Shown here in pieces: positions 16,656-25,856 of a stretch of DNA of 64,000 bases. The DNA is from Pacificibacter maritimus (lineage in GTDB: Bacteria; Pseudomonadota; Alphaproteobacteria; Rhodobacterales; Rhodobacteraceae). Position numbers and translations under genes: made by a program. The stretch is from positions 1 through 64,000 of the forward strand of contig NZ_RKQK01000006.1 of the NCBI RefSeq assembly GCF_003814915.1. Reading direction: 5' to 3'. The first letter of the stretch is position 1, and every line of letters begins with the position of its first letter. Under the pieces are notes generated by a model, which worked only from the letters and a program-made list of their open reading frames with translations, did no database searches and was not told the origin of the DNA.

Positions 16656-19439
16656 ATGGACACATCGGCTATGCCCCGTATTATTTCTCGTACCTTTCAC
16701 TCTTTGGTCGCTAGATCCGCACTCCTTTTAATGGTGTTGGCGGGGCTGATCGTCGCAGTGCTTCTTACCAGTTGGCTTGTTTTTCAAAAAATCGACACTC
16801 AAATGACCGTCCTTAAGGCCGAGCGTATGCCCGAACTGGAAGGTAGTTCAAATGTCATTGCGGCAACGGATGCGACCCGTGGCCTCCTAACATCCACTCT
16901 ATTCGCTCACGATCAAGCAGCCTTAGAAATTCAGGCCAAAGCTGCACAGGATATTTTTGCAAATTTCAATGCAGCCGTCGCCAGCCTCTCGCCCGCGACT
17001 GCCGCCTCAATGCGACCTACTTTGGAAGAAACAAAAGTTGCGGTATCTGATCTCTTAGAGGCCCGCTCCCAAGAATTTGCCGTCAGCGCAGCGATGATCC
17101 AAGCGATCCAATCCGCAGCAACAAGCGCAGAGATGACGAGCATTCTGATCGAGGAAGCGAATGACAACGCATTCTTTGACATGACATTAAATAGCGAAGA
17201 CAGCATAGCGACTATCGACGAGACCCTGACTCGTCTTGTCGACGATAATTTTGGCCAGTTTCAGGCTGCCCTCGCCATCCGCGGTGAGACCAATCTGATT
17301 GCAGGCCTTGCCATTGCATACAGTCAGGACAGCCGTTCGAATATCAGCACAATTATCGCGGATCTCGCAGCATCGTCGATCGACCGATTGGAACACTTGC
17401 TTGAGCAGGCGCAAAATATTCCTGCTTTTGCTGAAGTGGTCCCAACGACCGAGAACGCAATTTCAACATTTCGCACAGTTTTCAAAAGCGGTGTAAGCAG
17501 CAGAAATCAATCAGAAGTGCTCTCTGCGCGTTTGGCCGTAGACACAGTTCTGTCCCCTGCCCTCGACGATATCTATTTCGACCTTGTTATTGCGAGTGAT
17601 GAGGCCAAAGATACGAACCAAGCGGCACTTAAAGAATTGGTCGAGGGAGGTGTCGAAAGCATGCGGGTCAACGCAAGCTTAGACGCCGCCACAAAATACT
17701 ACTTTACCTTGCTTTTGCAGGTTTCCTCTGCACAAAGCATCGCAGAATTGGATCTACGCCAATCGGATCTATCCGCTTTGGCTGAGAACATCTTAAGATT
17801 AAAAGCCGATACTGAATTTGACCAACAAGCCGACCTCATAGCGCTGCTTGCGCTGGCGGATTCCGAAACAGGCTTGCGCGCCAAGCGTTTATTGGTCCTT
17901 GATGCACGATCGGCCGCACTCAGCGCGGCACAAGATGCGACACTCGCCGTTGACGCTATTGCAGCCGAAACATCTCGGTTCTCAGAAACTGTGTTCACAA
18001 AAATTGAAGACACCGCTGAATACTTGGCCCAAAGCGTCGATGGTGCCCGTGCTCAGCTTGTCAATATCGCCTATATCGCTTTGGCAATCGTCATGATTGT
18101 TCCAGTTTTCCTCTGGATATACATCACGCGTCCAATTTCGCGCGTGACCGCAGTTACCGAACGTCTCGCTGGTGGCGATCTATCCGAAATCACAGGATTG
18201 CCTGCCAACCAAGGCGAACTTGGCCGCATGTCGCTGGCGCTGCATGTCTTTCGTAACAAGGCGTTGGATGCAATCAAAATGCAACAAGAAGAACGCGAAC
18301 GCGAACGCGCCTTATTGGAAGCCGAGCGCACACTTGAACAAACGCGCCTGCAAGACGAACGCCAAAGAGCTACTGAAAAAGCGGAGCGTCAAAGACTTGA
18401 ACGCGAACAAGAAGCTCAACGAGATGCTGAAACAAAAGAGCGCCAGCAATTGGAAATGGCGGACCGTATTGCACGCATGGAAGAGCAAGCAATTGTTGTC
18501 GACGACCTCGCGCAAGGGCTCAAAAAATTGGCAAGTGGTGACCTCACCTTCCACATTCAACGCGACTTTCCTGAAGCATATAAAGCTTTGCGGAATGACT
18601 ACAACGCGGCGATCGAAAACCTCGCTCAGATTGTTCATCAGCTTAAAGGCTGCTCGCATACAATAGAAGGCAACTGCATGGAAATCGCGGAAGCATCCAC
18701 CGATCTCGCGCGCCGCGCCGAAACAAATGCGTCAACTTTGGCGGAAACGGCTGCATCCGTGGATCTATTGACCCAAAGCGTGACCGAAGCTGCACAAAGC
18801 GCCGATGACGCCAACAACACGCTGCAACATGTTCGAAAACAAGCCAAAATCAATCACGACATCATGAATCAAGCTAAATCTGCGATGGAGCAAGTCGAAA
18901 CGGCCTCCGAAAAAATCACGTCTATTGTTGACATAATTGACTCGGTCGCATTCCAAACCAATTTGCTTGCATTAAATGCGGGGATTGAAGCGGCGCGTGC
19001 CGGCAAAGCAGGTCAAGGGTTTGCGGTTGTGGCCTCAGAAGTGCGTACGCTTGCACAACGATGCAGCCAAGCCGCCAGTGAGGTGAGCTCTGTCGTAGAA
19101 GAAAGCACCAGAACCGTTCGCAAAGGGGTAGAATTGGCCGTGAACGCAAACAGCGCCATGGGTGAGATTAATTTGGGAATTGACCAAATTTCACAGATTG
19201 TCGAAAGCCTCACCAAATCGGCAACGGGGCAGGCCATCAGTCTAAAAGAGATCAACTTGTCCGTGCAGAACTTGGAACAATCAACGCAGCACAATGCTGC
19301 AATGTTCGAAGAGACATCGGCGTCAAATCACTTGCTCAATTCAGAAGCACTCGCGCTATCGCAGATTGTTAAATCGTTCTCAATCGGGGAAATTGCACAG
19401 ATTGAAGCGCATAATAGCGATACGCGCATCGCGTCATAG
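16656..19439 (+). CDS. Methyl-accepting chemotaxis protein with a large periplasmic domain
   Basis: The product is 927 residues, almost twice a typical chemoreceptor. After a membrane segment near 17-42 comes an all-helical periplasmic region of about 425 residues, then a second membrane segment near 469-491 (YIALAIVMIVPVFLWIYI), a HAMP domain, a highly charged coiled coil (about 550-630, rich in Glu/Arg/Gln), a second HAMP-like unit with ASGDLTF, and the signalling hairpin (AFQTNLLALNAGIEAARAGK, then GQGFAVVASEVRTLAQR). The periplasmic part is of a size and helical character like TorS sensor domains, which bind a periplasmic binding protein. No C-terminal CheR-tethering pentapeptide is present. 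It is co-directional with the binding protein just upstream. No other che genes are in the window. Confidence 0.93.
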   Translation: MDTSAMPRIISRTFHSLVARSALLLMVLAGLIVAVLLTSWLVFQKIDTQMTVLKAERMPELEGSSNVIAATDATRGLLTSTLFAHDQAALEIQAKAAQDIFANFNAAVASLSPATAASMRPTLEETKVAVSDLLEARSQEFAVSAAMIQAIQSAATSAEMTSILIEEANDNAFFDMTLNSEDSIATIDETLTRLVDDNFGQFQAALAIRGETNLIAGLAIAYSQDSRSNISTIIADLAASSIDRLEHLLEQAQNIPAFAEVVPTTENAISTFRTVFKSGVSSRNQSEVLSARLAVDTVLSPALDDIYFDLVIASDEAKDTNQAALKELVEGGVESMRVNASLDAATKYYFTLLLQVSSAQSIAELDLRQSDLSALAENILRLKADTEFDQQADLIALLALADSETGLRAKRLLVLDARSAALSAAQDATLAVDAIAAETSRFSETVFTKIEDTAEYLAQSVDGARAQLVNIAYIALAIVMIVPVFLWIYITRPISRVTAVTERLAGGDLSEITGLPANQGELGRMSLALHVFRNKALDAIKMQQEERERERALLEAERTLEQTRLQDERQRATEKAERQRLEREQEAQRDAETKERQQLEMADRIARMEEQAIVVDDLAQGLKKLASGDLTFHIQRDFPEAYKALRNDYNAAIENLAQIVHQLKGCSHTIEGNCMEIAEASTDLARRAETNASTLAETAASVDLLTQSVTEAAQSADDANNTLQHVRKQAKINHDIMNQAKSAMEQVETASEKITSIVDIIDSVAFQTNLLALNAGIEAARAGKAGQGFAVVASEVRTLAQRCSQAASEVSSVVEESTRTVRKGVELAVNANSAMGEINLGIDQISQIVESLTKSATGQAISLKEINLSVQNLEQSTQHNAAMFEETSASNHLLNSEALALSQIVKSFSIGEIAQIEAHNSDTRIAS

Positions 19440-19790
19440 CGCGCCTGCTGCGCATCAAAAATTGCGCAATGACTAAAAAACTAGAAATGCCCTCGCACCT
19501 TGCAGAGGCATTTCTAGTCCGCAGTACACCAAAATCTCTAAACCGAGAGCGCCTGCGATTGGCATCGACAATAGCGCGGATAAGGTTTTGCGGCTGAAAG
19601 CAGCTGATCACATTTATTATTCAACACTCTCTAATCAAAGGACGAAGACGTCACAAATGAGGTGCCCCCTGTTTTGGTATCGGCGTCAGATAGTTGCAAT
19701 CATGGCCCACAATCGCAGTCGGCGCAGGTTTACTTTAGCATCAAAGTTCGGATAATGATGTTTGTTCACATTGCGCTCAAAGGGGTTTTT
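19440..19790. other. Intergenic region between chemoreceptor and IclR regulator
   Basis: These 351 bases hold an inverted repeat at 19481-19517 and the upstream region of the IclR gene. An open frame runs from 19662 into the IclR gene but has no family resemblance before residue 44 and no ribosome-binding site, so I treat it as non-coding. Confidence 0.5.
19481..19517 (-). terminator. Inverted repeat with a T-run on the minus strand
   Basis: CTAGAAATGCCCTC pairs with GAGGCATTTCTAG apart from one extra C. On the minus strand TTTTTT follows directly, while on the plus strand no T-run follows. It looks like a terminator for leftward transcription, although the neighbouring genes run rightward; it may also block read-through from antisense transcripts. 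Confidence 0.5.
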
Positions 19791-20549
19791 ATGACCAACG
19801 CCACGGACATTATCGGATCATTTGCCAAGGGATTGCGCGTGTTGGAATGTTTCGGGGCAGATCGACCGCGCCTTGCGATCGCAGAAGTGGCCGCTCTGAC
19901 GGGGTTTGATCGCGCCACTGCAAGGCGGTGTTTGCTGACGCTGCACCACGAAGGTTATGCCGCCTATGACGGTAAATATTTCACCCTAACGCCACGGGTG
20001 TTGCGCCTTGGCATGGGCACTTTGGCCGCCCTGCCCTTGCCGCAAATTGTGCAACCTTGGTTGGATCAGTTGTCGGATCAGATCGGCCAGTCTTGTTCAG
20101 TATCCATCCTTGACGACACCGATATCGTTTATCTGGCGCGTGCTGCGCAACGCCGCGTGATGTCGATTGGATTGATGCCAGGATCGCGTTTGCCTGCGCA
20201 TTGCACCTCTATGGGCCGTATACTTTTGGCCGCCCTGCCCCCAGCCGAAGCCCGCGCCTTAATAGACCGTATGGACCTGACCCCGCGCACGGTGCATTCG
20301 CTCAATGATCCCGATGACATTATGACCGAACTTGGCCGTGTGCGCGATCAGGGCTATGCTGTGATTGATGAAGAAATCGAACTGGGCCTGAAATCGATCG
20401 CCGTACCCGTCTATGATGCTCGCGGGCGCATGGTCGCAGCCCTCAACACTGGCATGGCCGCTTTGCACGCCACGCCTGACACCATCGGTGACACCTATTT
20501 GCCCGCCTTGCTTAAAATGCAAGACGGTTTGCGGCGCGTTCTGCCCTAG
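19791..20549 (+). CDS. IclR-family regulator, pca/pob-type
   Basis: The product is 252 residues from the ATG at 19791, preceded by AAAGGGG. The longer frame from 19662 adds 43 residues unlike any IclR start. Residues 1-70 form the winged helix (FDRATARRCLLTLHHEGYA). The effector domain contains GLMPGSRLPAHCTSMGRILL, typical of PcaR/PobR-like regulators of aromatic acid catabolism. No pca genes are nearby, so its target is unknown; the extradiol dioxygenase operon at 43.5 kb has its own GntR regulator. It is convergent with yaaA, 10 bases away. Confidence 0.88.
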   Translation: MTNATDIIGSFAKGLRVLECFGADRPRLAIAEVAALTGFDRATARRCLLTLHHEGYAAYDGKYFTLTPRVLRLGMGTLAALPLPQIVQPWLDQLSDQIGQSCSVSILDDTDIVYLARAAQRRVMSIGLMPGSRLPAHCTSMGRILLAALPPAEARALIDRMDLTPRTVHSLNDPDDIMTELGRVRDQGYAVIDEEIELGLKSIAVPVYDARGRMVAALNTGMAALHATPDTIGDTYLPALLKMQDGLRRVLP

Positions 20550-20559
20550 CCCCTGCCCT

Positions 20560-21327
20560 TTAGATGTCGCGTGAAAACACAACTGTTTTCGCGTCAGATT
20601 GCGCGGCTTGATAGACATATCCACCCGCATCAAAATCCTGCAATCCTTTTGGGTCAAGCACACGGTTTTCAACTATGAAACGCGCCATAGCACCGCGGGC
20701 TTTCTTGGCATAAAAACTGATCACTTTTTCAGTACCGTCTTTGCGCTCTAAAAACACAGGCGTAATCACTTTGGGTTTCAAAGCATCTTGATTCACGGCT
20801 GAAAAATATTCCGTCGATGCACAATTCACCACAAAATCGGCCCCTGCCGCTTTCGCCGTTTCATTCAGACTTTTTGCGATTTTATCACCCCAGAAGGCAT
20901 ATAGGGTCTTGCCTTTGGGTGATGCCAAACGACTGCCCATTTCCAAACGGTAAGCTTGGATCGCATCCAGCGGGCGCAGCACGCCATATAACCCAGACAA
21001 AATCCGCAAATGATCCTGCGCATAGCTCACTGCATCCTCATCCAAACTTTGCGCATCAAGCCCCGTATATGTGTCACCCGCAAACATATACATCGCCTGC
21101 TTTGCCGTCTCAAAATCAGGGTCATCAGAAAAATCAGCAAAGCGCTTTACGTTCAATTCAGCCAGTTTTTCACTGATCCCCATCAGTTTGCGCAGATCCG
21201 CCACATCAAGCCCCCGCGCAATCTGCACCAATTCCTTGGTCTCAGCGGTAAAGCTTGGATCAGTTCGGTCGCGCCCGATCACAGGATCCATATCAAGTTT
21301 TTTCGCTGGGGATATCACGGCAAGCAT
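20560..21327 (-). CDS. yaaA: Peroxide stress protein YaaA (DUF328)
   Basis: The product is 255 residues from the ATG at 21327. I chose this start because the family begins M-L-x-x-ISPAKxLD (here MLAVISPAKKLDMD); a longer frame from 21372 adds 15 unrelated residues. Other family segments are LSGLYGVLRPLDAIQAYRLE and YAKKARGAMARFIVENR. In E. coli YaaA limits free iron and DNA damage during peroxide stress; it is cytoplasmic and binds DNA. It is a single gene, convergent with the IclR regulator and followed on the same strand, further upstream, by the replication initiator. Confidence 0.95.
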   Translation of the reverse strand: MLAVISPAKKLDMDPVIGRDRTDPSFTAETKELVQIARGLDVADLRKLMGISEKLAELNVKRFADFSDDPDFETAKQAMYMFAGDTYTGLDAQSLDEDAVSYAQDHLRILSGLYGVLRPLDAIQAYRLEMGSRLASPKGKTLYAFWGDKIAKSLNETAKAAGADFVVNCASTEYFSAVNQDALKPKVITPVFLERKDGTEKVISFYAKKARGAMARFIVENRVLDPKGLQDFDAGGYVYQAAQSDAKTVVFSRDI

Positions 21328-21414
21328 TGGCATTCTCTCAATCGGTTGTTCAATCTGGGCATCGGTGACCAACTACATAGAGGCCCCCTGACAAAGGGCA
21401 AGATCAGCTGCACC

Positions 21415-22644
21415 CTATGCAAAGGCTTCGGGATCAATTTCTTGCCAAAAGGCGATGATCTCTGCGTGGTTCAGTGATGACACCCAGCCGTAGTTTTCAA
21501 AATCCAATAAGGCCGCACCCTCTAGCTTAGAGCTAAACAAACGTTTGTCCGCATCGCGTTGCGTTGGACTGCGCCCATTCACCAAACCTTGTAAAATTTC
21601 CAAACGCCGCGCACGCTCTGCCCCTTGGGCACTTAAGGTCACGGGCGCGCTTTGGTTTCGCGGCGAAACCGTGGTGCCGCTAAAATCTTGAGTCAAGGCT
21701 GCGCGCAGATAGCTGACAGGGTTCTTAACACTCCCCTGCCCCGCTACGTAATCCAATTGTTTGCGCACATAGGCTTCGTCATGTTCTTTCATCCATTGCA
21801 AAGCCAAACGATCACTGACCCCCAAGGCACGCATGCGTTTGTACAAATCAGACCTGCGCACCCCCTCGCCATCGTCCAAATCCAAAATCGACAGTTGCGG
21901 ATTTTCGGCAATCTTGAACCGAATTTCAGACACAGACCGCCCGACCCTTTTGGTTTCAGGCGTCACCACAATATTCGATGTTTTATTCACCTCAGCCACA
22001 GCGGGTTTGATGATCTTGGCATTCAGATGTTTATAAACCTCATAATACGGGCTGTCAGACACCCCCATGAGCCTGCGAAACAAATCCAAAGACCACCAGC
22101 CTGTCGAGCCCGTGCGCACAAACCGATAACAATTTTCATATAGCGCCAAGGCATGGCCAGATGTGAATTTGCGTTGAATGTTCAAATTGATCAAAGCAAA
22201 GACTTTTGGATCATCCAGCTTCTGCGCCAAAGCAGGCGAATAGGCATATTCGCAAATGCCGCCTTTCAATTTGGCGTAACTCAACAAAGACGAAACGCCC
22301 CATTCTTGGCGTCCTTCTTCATCCAGCATATCCCATTCGGCTACGGTTTCTGCCAAGCCGCGCAATGACTGTTTCAACGTCTCCATATCGTTGGAATTAT
22401 AGCCGATCATCATGCATAAAGTCCGCGCATCAATCTGATGCACTTGCTGGCTCATCAAAGTGTCATAGGCGTTGAGCAACAAAACATTCGACAGCTTGCG
22501 TTGTAATAGCGTCAGCTTTCCTGATACGTGAATAGCGGCGACATTCTTTTTCACCGCCCCGCGGCGCAAAGACCCCGAGAGCTTATCTTTTTCAATACTG
22601 TCCATGGCCTGCTTGCCCTCATCCGTCTGGGCTTGTTTGTTCAA
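21415..22644 (-). CDS. Plasmid replication initiator protein (Rep_3-like)
   Basis: The product is 409 residues. From about residue 35 it shows the initiator winged-helix fold (LTLLQRKLSNVLLLNAYDTL, then FTSGHALALYENCYRFVRTG), followed by a second winged helix and a linker to a C-terminal domain of about 130 residues. Such proteins bind iterons and open the origin of low-copy plasmids. The divergent parAB genes and the repeat-rich gap at 22645-23183 confirm a replication locus. Roseobacter replicons with this arrangement are called RepA- or RepB-type in the literature; I cannot tell which class from the sequence alone, so I give no symbol. Confidence 0.85.
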   Translation of the reverse strand: MNKQAQTDEGKQAMDSIEKDKLSGSLRRGAVKKNVAAIHVSGKLTLLQRKLSNVLLLNAYDTLMSQQVHQIDARTLCMMIGYNSNDMETLKQSLRGLAETVAEWDMLDEEGRQEWGVSSLLSYAKLKGGICEYAYSPALAQKLDDPKVFALINLNIQRKFTSGHALALYENCYRFVRTGSTGWWSLDLFRRLMGVSDSPYYEVYKHLNAKIIKPAVAEVNKTSNIVVTPETKRVGRSVSEIRFKIAENPQLSILDLDDGEGVRRSDLYKRMRALGVSDRLALQWMKEHDEAYVRKQLDYVAGQGSVKNPVSYLRAALTQDFSGTTVSPRNQSAPVTLSAQGAERARRLEILQGLVNGRSPTQRDADKRLFSSKLEGAALLDFENYGWVSSLNHAEIIAFWQEIDPEAFA

Positions 22645-22693
22645 GCCTCATCTACGATTCGTATTCTTTTACGTGTTAGCAGTATTTCGCATA

Positions 22694-22726
22694 AGGTGCC
22701 CGCAAACAAGTTTTGTTTTGGCACCT
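22694..22726. repeat. Inverted AGGTGCC / GGCACCT pair beside the rep start
   Basis: AGGTGCC (22694-22700) and GGCACCT (22720-22726) are exact inverted arms 19 bases apart, about 50 bases upstream of the rep start codon. They probably bind the initiator for autoregulation or replication. Confidence 0.55.
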
Positions 22727-22958
22727 GAACACTGCTCCCCGTAGACAGGTACCTTAAAGCCCCAGCGCCTTTTAAAGGAACCCAAATACAGGAAATAATG
22801 CGATCAATGATTCACTGCCTGCAAACCGATTCGCACGAAAGAGACACTAAACAATCATTTTGAGTGTCTAATCTTCGACTTCCCGCGCTGAACCCGAGAA
22901 TCGGCACCTAAAATCCCGCAAAAGGGTGCCTTTGATCCTGTATTTGGTCCCCTGTCAG

Positions 22959-22970
22959 CCTGTATACAGG
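22959..22970. repeat. Perfect palindrome CCTGTATACAGG in the origin region
   Basis: This 12-bp palindrome contains the CTGTAT/ATACAG core also present in the inverted pair at about 22782 and 22935. It overlaps a GGCACC element and borders the AT-rich stretch. It could be a Rep- or partition-protein site. Confidence 0.55.
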
Positions 22971-23183
22971 CACCAATATACATTTAAGCTATTGTAATAT
23001 ATACATTTATACCGACGTAAAGATTCTTAAATTCTTCTAAAAAGAACTAAACAGGGTCTGTTGTTTTCTAATTTTTAAATTATGATCTGGGTTAAGCTTC
23101 AATTGGATTCACTTTACCTCTCTTACGTGCTATAAAATATAGAACATAGCATAAAAATGCGAACATGAGCAGGTACGGAACAG

Positions 23184-24599
23184 ATGGCAACAGGTCCTAA
23201 GGGTAAAGAGTCCCTTCCCCCATATTTCAATATTGATCCTAAGGCGGCAGCAGAAAAACTGGCAGAGCCTATTCACACAGCGCGTTTTGCCAAAGCGGCA
23301 GCTTTCGCGGGGCGTGGTCGTGATGATCTGGCGAAACGAGGTTATGCCCCAGACGGCAAAAAGCGTCTACGTAAGTTTTCGATTTGGGAAATCTGTAAAT
23401 ATCTCATACCTGTTGCGCCCGCGCATTTGCGGCGCGTTTTGAAAGCACATCCAGATTTGCCACAAGGCGACGGGGCCAGTAATTCCAAGTGGTTCACGCT
23501 AGAAGACGTTTTAACGCTGCGCGAACATTTTGCCAAAGAAGGCGCACCCAATCGCGAATATACCTCTTGGCGCCCTGAAGGATTGCCAGCAAAGGTCGTT
23601 GCTGTAGCAAATTTTAAAGGGGGCGTTGGCAAGACCTCAACAGCAGCTCATTTGGCCATGTCAGCTGGCCTTGATGGCTACAAAGTTTTGGTCATCGATT
23701 TGGACAGCCAGGGGTCAATGACATCCATCATGGGCGGGCAAGTTGCTGATGAATGGGAAACAGCTTTCCCGCTTTTGGCACGGGATTATGCGCAGGCTTT
23801 GCAACGTGAAAATACCGTGCGTGAAGCTGCGGGTCAGGCGCCTTTTCCATTTGACGAAACCCTGACAGAAGCGCTTGAGGTTTCGCCGCGAAACTTGGTG
23901 CAGAAGACCCATTGGCCCAATATCGACCTCATCGGTGCACAGCTGAATTTGTATTGGGCGGAATTTCAGGTTCCTGTTTGGCGTATGCAATTGAGGTCTT
24001 GGGCTTTGTGGGATTCACTGTCAAATGCCTTAGATGAAGGTGGGCTACTGGATGAATACGACATCATCTTGCTCGATACGCCCCCCGCACTTGGGTACCT
24101 GACCATCAACGCTTTGGCGGCTTCTGATATCTTACTTGTACCGCTTGGTGCGTCCTTCTTGGAATTCGATTCCACGGGGCGTTTCTTTGATATGATCTAT
24201 TCTACCTTTGCCTCAATTGAAGAGGGCGAAAACCGGATCAGGCGCGCTGATGGTCTGCCAGAAATGCGCTTTGAATGGGATGCCGTGCGCGCTTTGATTA
24301 CGCGCTTTGATGCCTCGCAACAAACTGATTTGGCCAATGTCATCCAAGCCTATTTCGGGGATTTCATGACCACCTATCGCCAAGATGTCACGGCCATGGT
24401 TGGACAAGCGGGTGAACAAGTGTCGGGCATTTACGAGACCGATTATCGGGACTTCAATCGCGATACTTATGTGCGCGGACGCGAGACATTTGATCAAACT
24501 TGGGCCGAGATTAAGCAAGTGATTTTGGGCACATGGTGGCGGGATCTTCAAATGGCAGAAGCCGAAAAGCAAGAGGGTGATGACAATGGCAAAGCGTAG
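23184..24599 (+). CDS. parA: Partition ATPase ParA (RepA-like)
   Basis: The product is 471 residues. Residues 1-130 form an N-terminal region with a predicted helix-turn-helix (KRLRKFSIWEICKYLI) that lets such proteins repress their own promoter. The ATPase begins with the deviant Walker A FKGGVGKTST near residue 148, continues with VLVIDLDSQGSMT, and has YDIILLDTPPALGYLTINAL near residue 292. It segregates replicon copies with ParB. It is divergent from rep across the origin and overlaps parB, so the two are co-translated. Confidence 0.95.
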   Translation: MATGPKGKESLPPYFNIDPKAAAEKLAEPIHTARFAKAAAFAGRGRDDLAKRGYAPDGKKRLRKFSIWEICKYLIPVAPAHLRRVLKAHPDLPQGDGASNSKWFTLEDVLTLREHFAKEGAPNREYTSWRPEGLPAKVVAVANFKGGVGKTSTAAHLAMSAGLDGYKVLVIDLDSQGSMTSIMGGQVADEWETAFPLLARDYAQALQRENTVREAAGQAPFPFDETLTEALEVSPRNLVQKTHWPNIDLIGAQLNLYWAEFQVPVWRMQLRSWALWDSLSNALDEGGLLDEYDIILLDTPPALGYLTINALAASDILLVPLGASFLEFDSTGRFFDMIYSTFASIEEGENRIRRADGLPEMRFEWDAVRALITRFDASQQTDLANVIQAYFGDFMTTYRQDVTAMVGQAGEQVSGIYETDYRDFNRDTYVRGRETFDQTWAEIKQVILGTWWRDLQMAEAEKQEGDDNGKA

Positions 24600-25674
24600 A
24601 AAATTGGTTGCACCATCTGCGACAGATCTGGATCAAATCGAACAAGAGTTTCGCGGCGAAACCCCATCGCGCAGTCCGCTCAGCGTCCCAATTGCACAGG
24701 TTGCTGCCGAAGCCGCCAGCGCCCATGACCCGCGGAGCTTGGAAATGCGGGCGCAAGCGGCCAAAAATGAAACTGACGCTAAAACTTTGCACGAGGCCCA
24801 GTCTAAAGGTCTGATTATAATAGAAATACCAGTCTCTGACATCCACGCAGATGCGCTTGTTCGGGATCGCGTCGTCTTAGACGCAGAACAAATGAACGAG
24901 TTGCAACTGTCAATCGCCAAAAGTGGTTTGCGATTGCCGATTGAGGTGTTCGAACTGGCCCAGACGGATACGGATCAACCCTACGGGTTGCTATCGGGCT
25001 ACCGCCGTTTGCATGCGATCAAAGCCTTGCGTGACCTGACTGGCGATCCGAAATATGACACGGTAAAAGCCATCCTGCGCGACCCCGACGCAATGGGTGG
25101 AACTTTTGCGGCTATGATCGAAGAAAACGAAATTCGCGCCGCATTAAGCCATTTCGAACGCGGCCGCATTTCTGTGATTGCCGCTCAGCAGGGCGTTTTT
25201 GAAAACACCGAAGCAGCCGTGAACGGTCTGTTCCCAATGGCGTCAAAAGCCAAACGGTCTAAAATTCGCTCCTTTGCGCTAATCTTTGAAGAGCTAGGCG
25301 ATATGCTGAAATTCCCCGATCTCATCAAAGAGAAAGAGGGTCTGAAAATTGCCGCCGCTTTGCGTGACGGATATGAGGCAAAACTGCGCAACGAATTGGC
25401 GCTTCATTCCCCCACTGACCCCGCGCATGAGGCCGCCATTCTAGACACTGCTTTGGCTGGGTTAGACCCTGTAAAGCCAAATCCAAAAAAGGGGGGGCGT
25501 CCGAAGAAAACGACCGCGGGGGCAGGGCGGTCGGTGACGCTAAAGTCGGGTGTGCAATTGACCAGTGACCATGATGGTTCGGGGTGGTTGATCCGTGTGA
25601 ATGGAAGCCGCGTGGATCGGGAATTGATCGAAGTCGCAATGGGTGAATTAAGCCGTTTGCTTGATGCGGATTGA
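24586..25674 (+). CDS. parB: Partition protein ParB (RepB-like)
   Basis: The product is 362 residues from the ATG at 24586 (MAKRRKL); GTG at 24577 and ATG at 24580 are alternatives, and all overlap the end of parA. The N-domain contains PVSDIHADALVRDRVVLDAE and SGYRRLHAIKAL, the latter aligning with the ParB arginine patch, and MIEENEIRAALSHFERGR. The central part binds centromere sites. The C-terminus carries a basic stretch (PKKGGRPKKT) before the dimerisation segment. With ParA it ensures stable inheritance. The centromere sites were not identified with certainty. Confidence 0.93.
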   Translation: MAKRRKLVAPSATDLDQIEQEFRGETPSRSPLSVPIAQVAAEAASAHDPRSLEMRAQAAKNETDAKTLHEAQSKGLIIIEIPVSDIHADALVRDRVVLDAEQMNELQLSIAKSGLRLPIEVFELAQTDTDQPYGLLSGYRRLHAIKALRDLTGDPKYDTVKAILRDPDAMGGTFAAMIEENEIRAALSHFERGRISVIAAQQGVFENTEAAVNGLFPMASKAKRSKIRSFALIFEELGDMLKFPDLIKEKEGLKIAAALRDGYEAKLRNELALHSPTDPAHEAAILDTALAGLDPVKPNPKKGGRPKKTTAGAGRSVTLKSGVQLTSDHDGSGWLIRVNGSRVDRELIEVAMGELSRLLDAD

Positions 25675-25856
25675 TCATTTCGCCCCGACGATGAGCGTGA
25701 AATTGGATGACTGAATCAGATTGCTCAAACAGATAGGGCAGGGTGGGATCGTTCAAATTTAGGGTAAATCTGAATAAGATAGGATCGCTCTCTCCAGCCG
25801 CTGTTAACTTTTTACCGCCATTCTACCCTCAGGTTTTTCAAGTGTTGGGGGCAACA

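Larger units (their letters stand above)
22645..23183. other. Probable replication origin and divergent rep/parA control region
   Basis: This 539-base gap is rich in repeats. GGCACC or GGTGCC occurs at 22695-22700, 22720-22725, 22903-22908, 22925-22930 and 22969-22974, with the variant AGGTACCT at 22747-22754. CCAAATACAGGA (22782-22793) recurs inverted as TCCTGTATTTGG (22935-22946 region), and CCTGTATACAGG (22959-22970) is a perfect palindrome on the same core. AGACACT / AGTGTCT forms another pair (22842-22848, 22863-22869). From about 22972 to 23060 it is very AT-rich with ATATACATTTA repeated at 22976 and 22999, a likely DNA-unwinding element. No gene is seen. Confidence 0.75.

Noticed and set aside
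19662-19790. 43-codon extension of the IclR regulator
   Set aside because: No ribosome-binding site at 19662 and no IclR similarity before the ATG at 19791, which has a good one.
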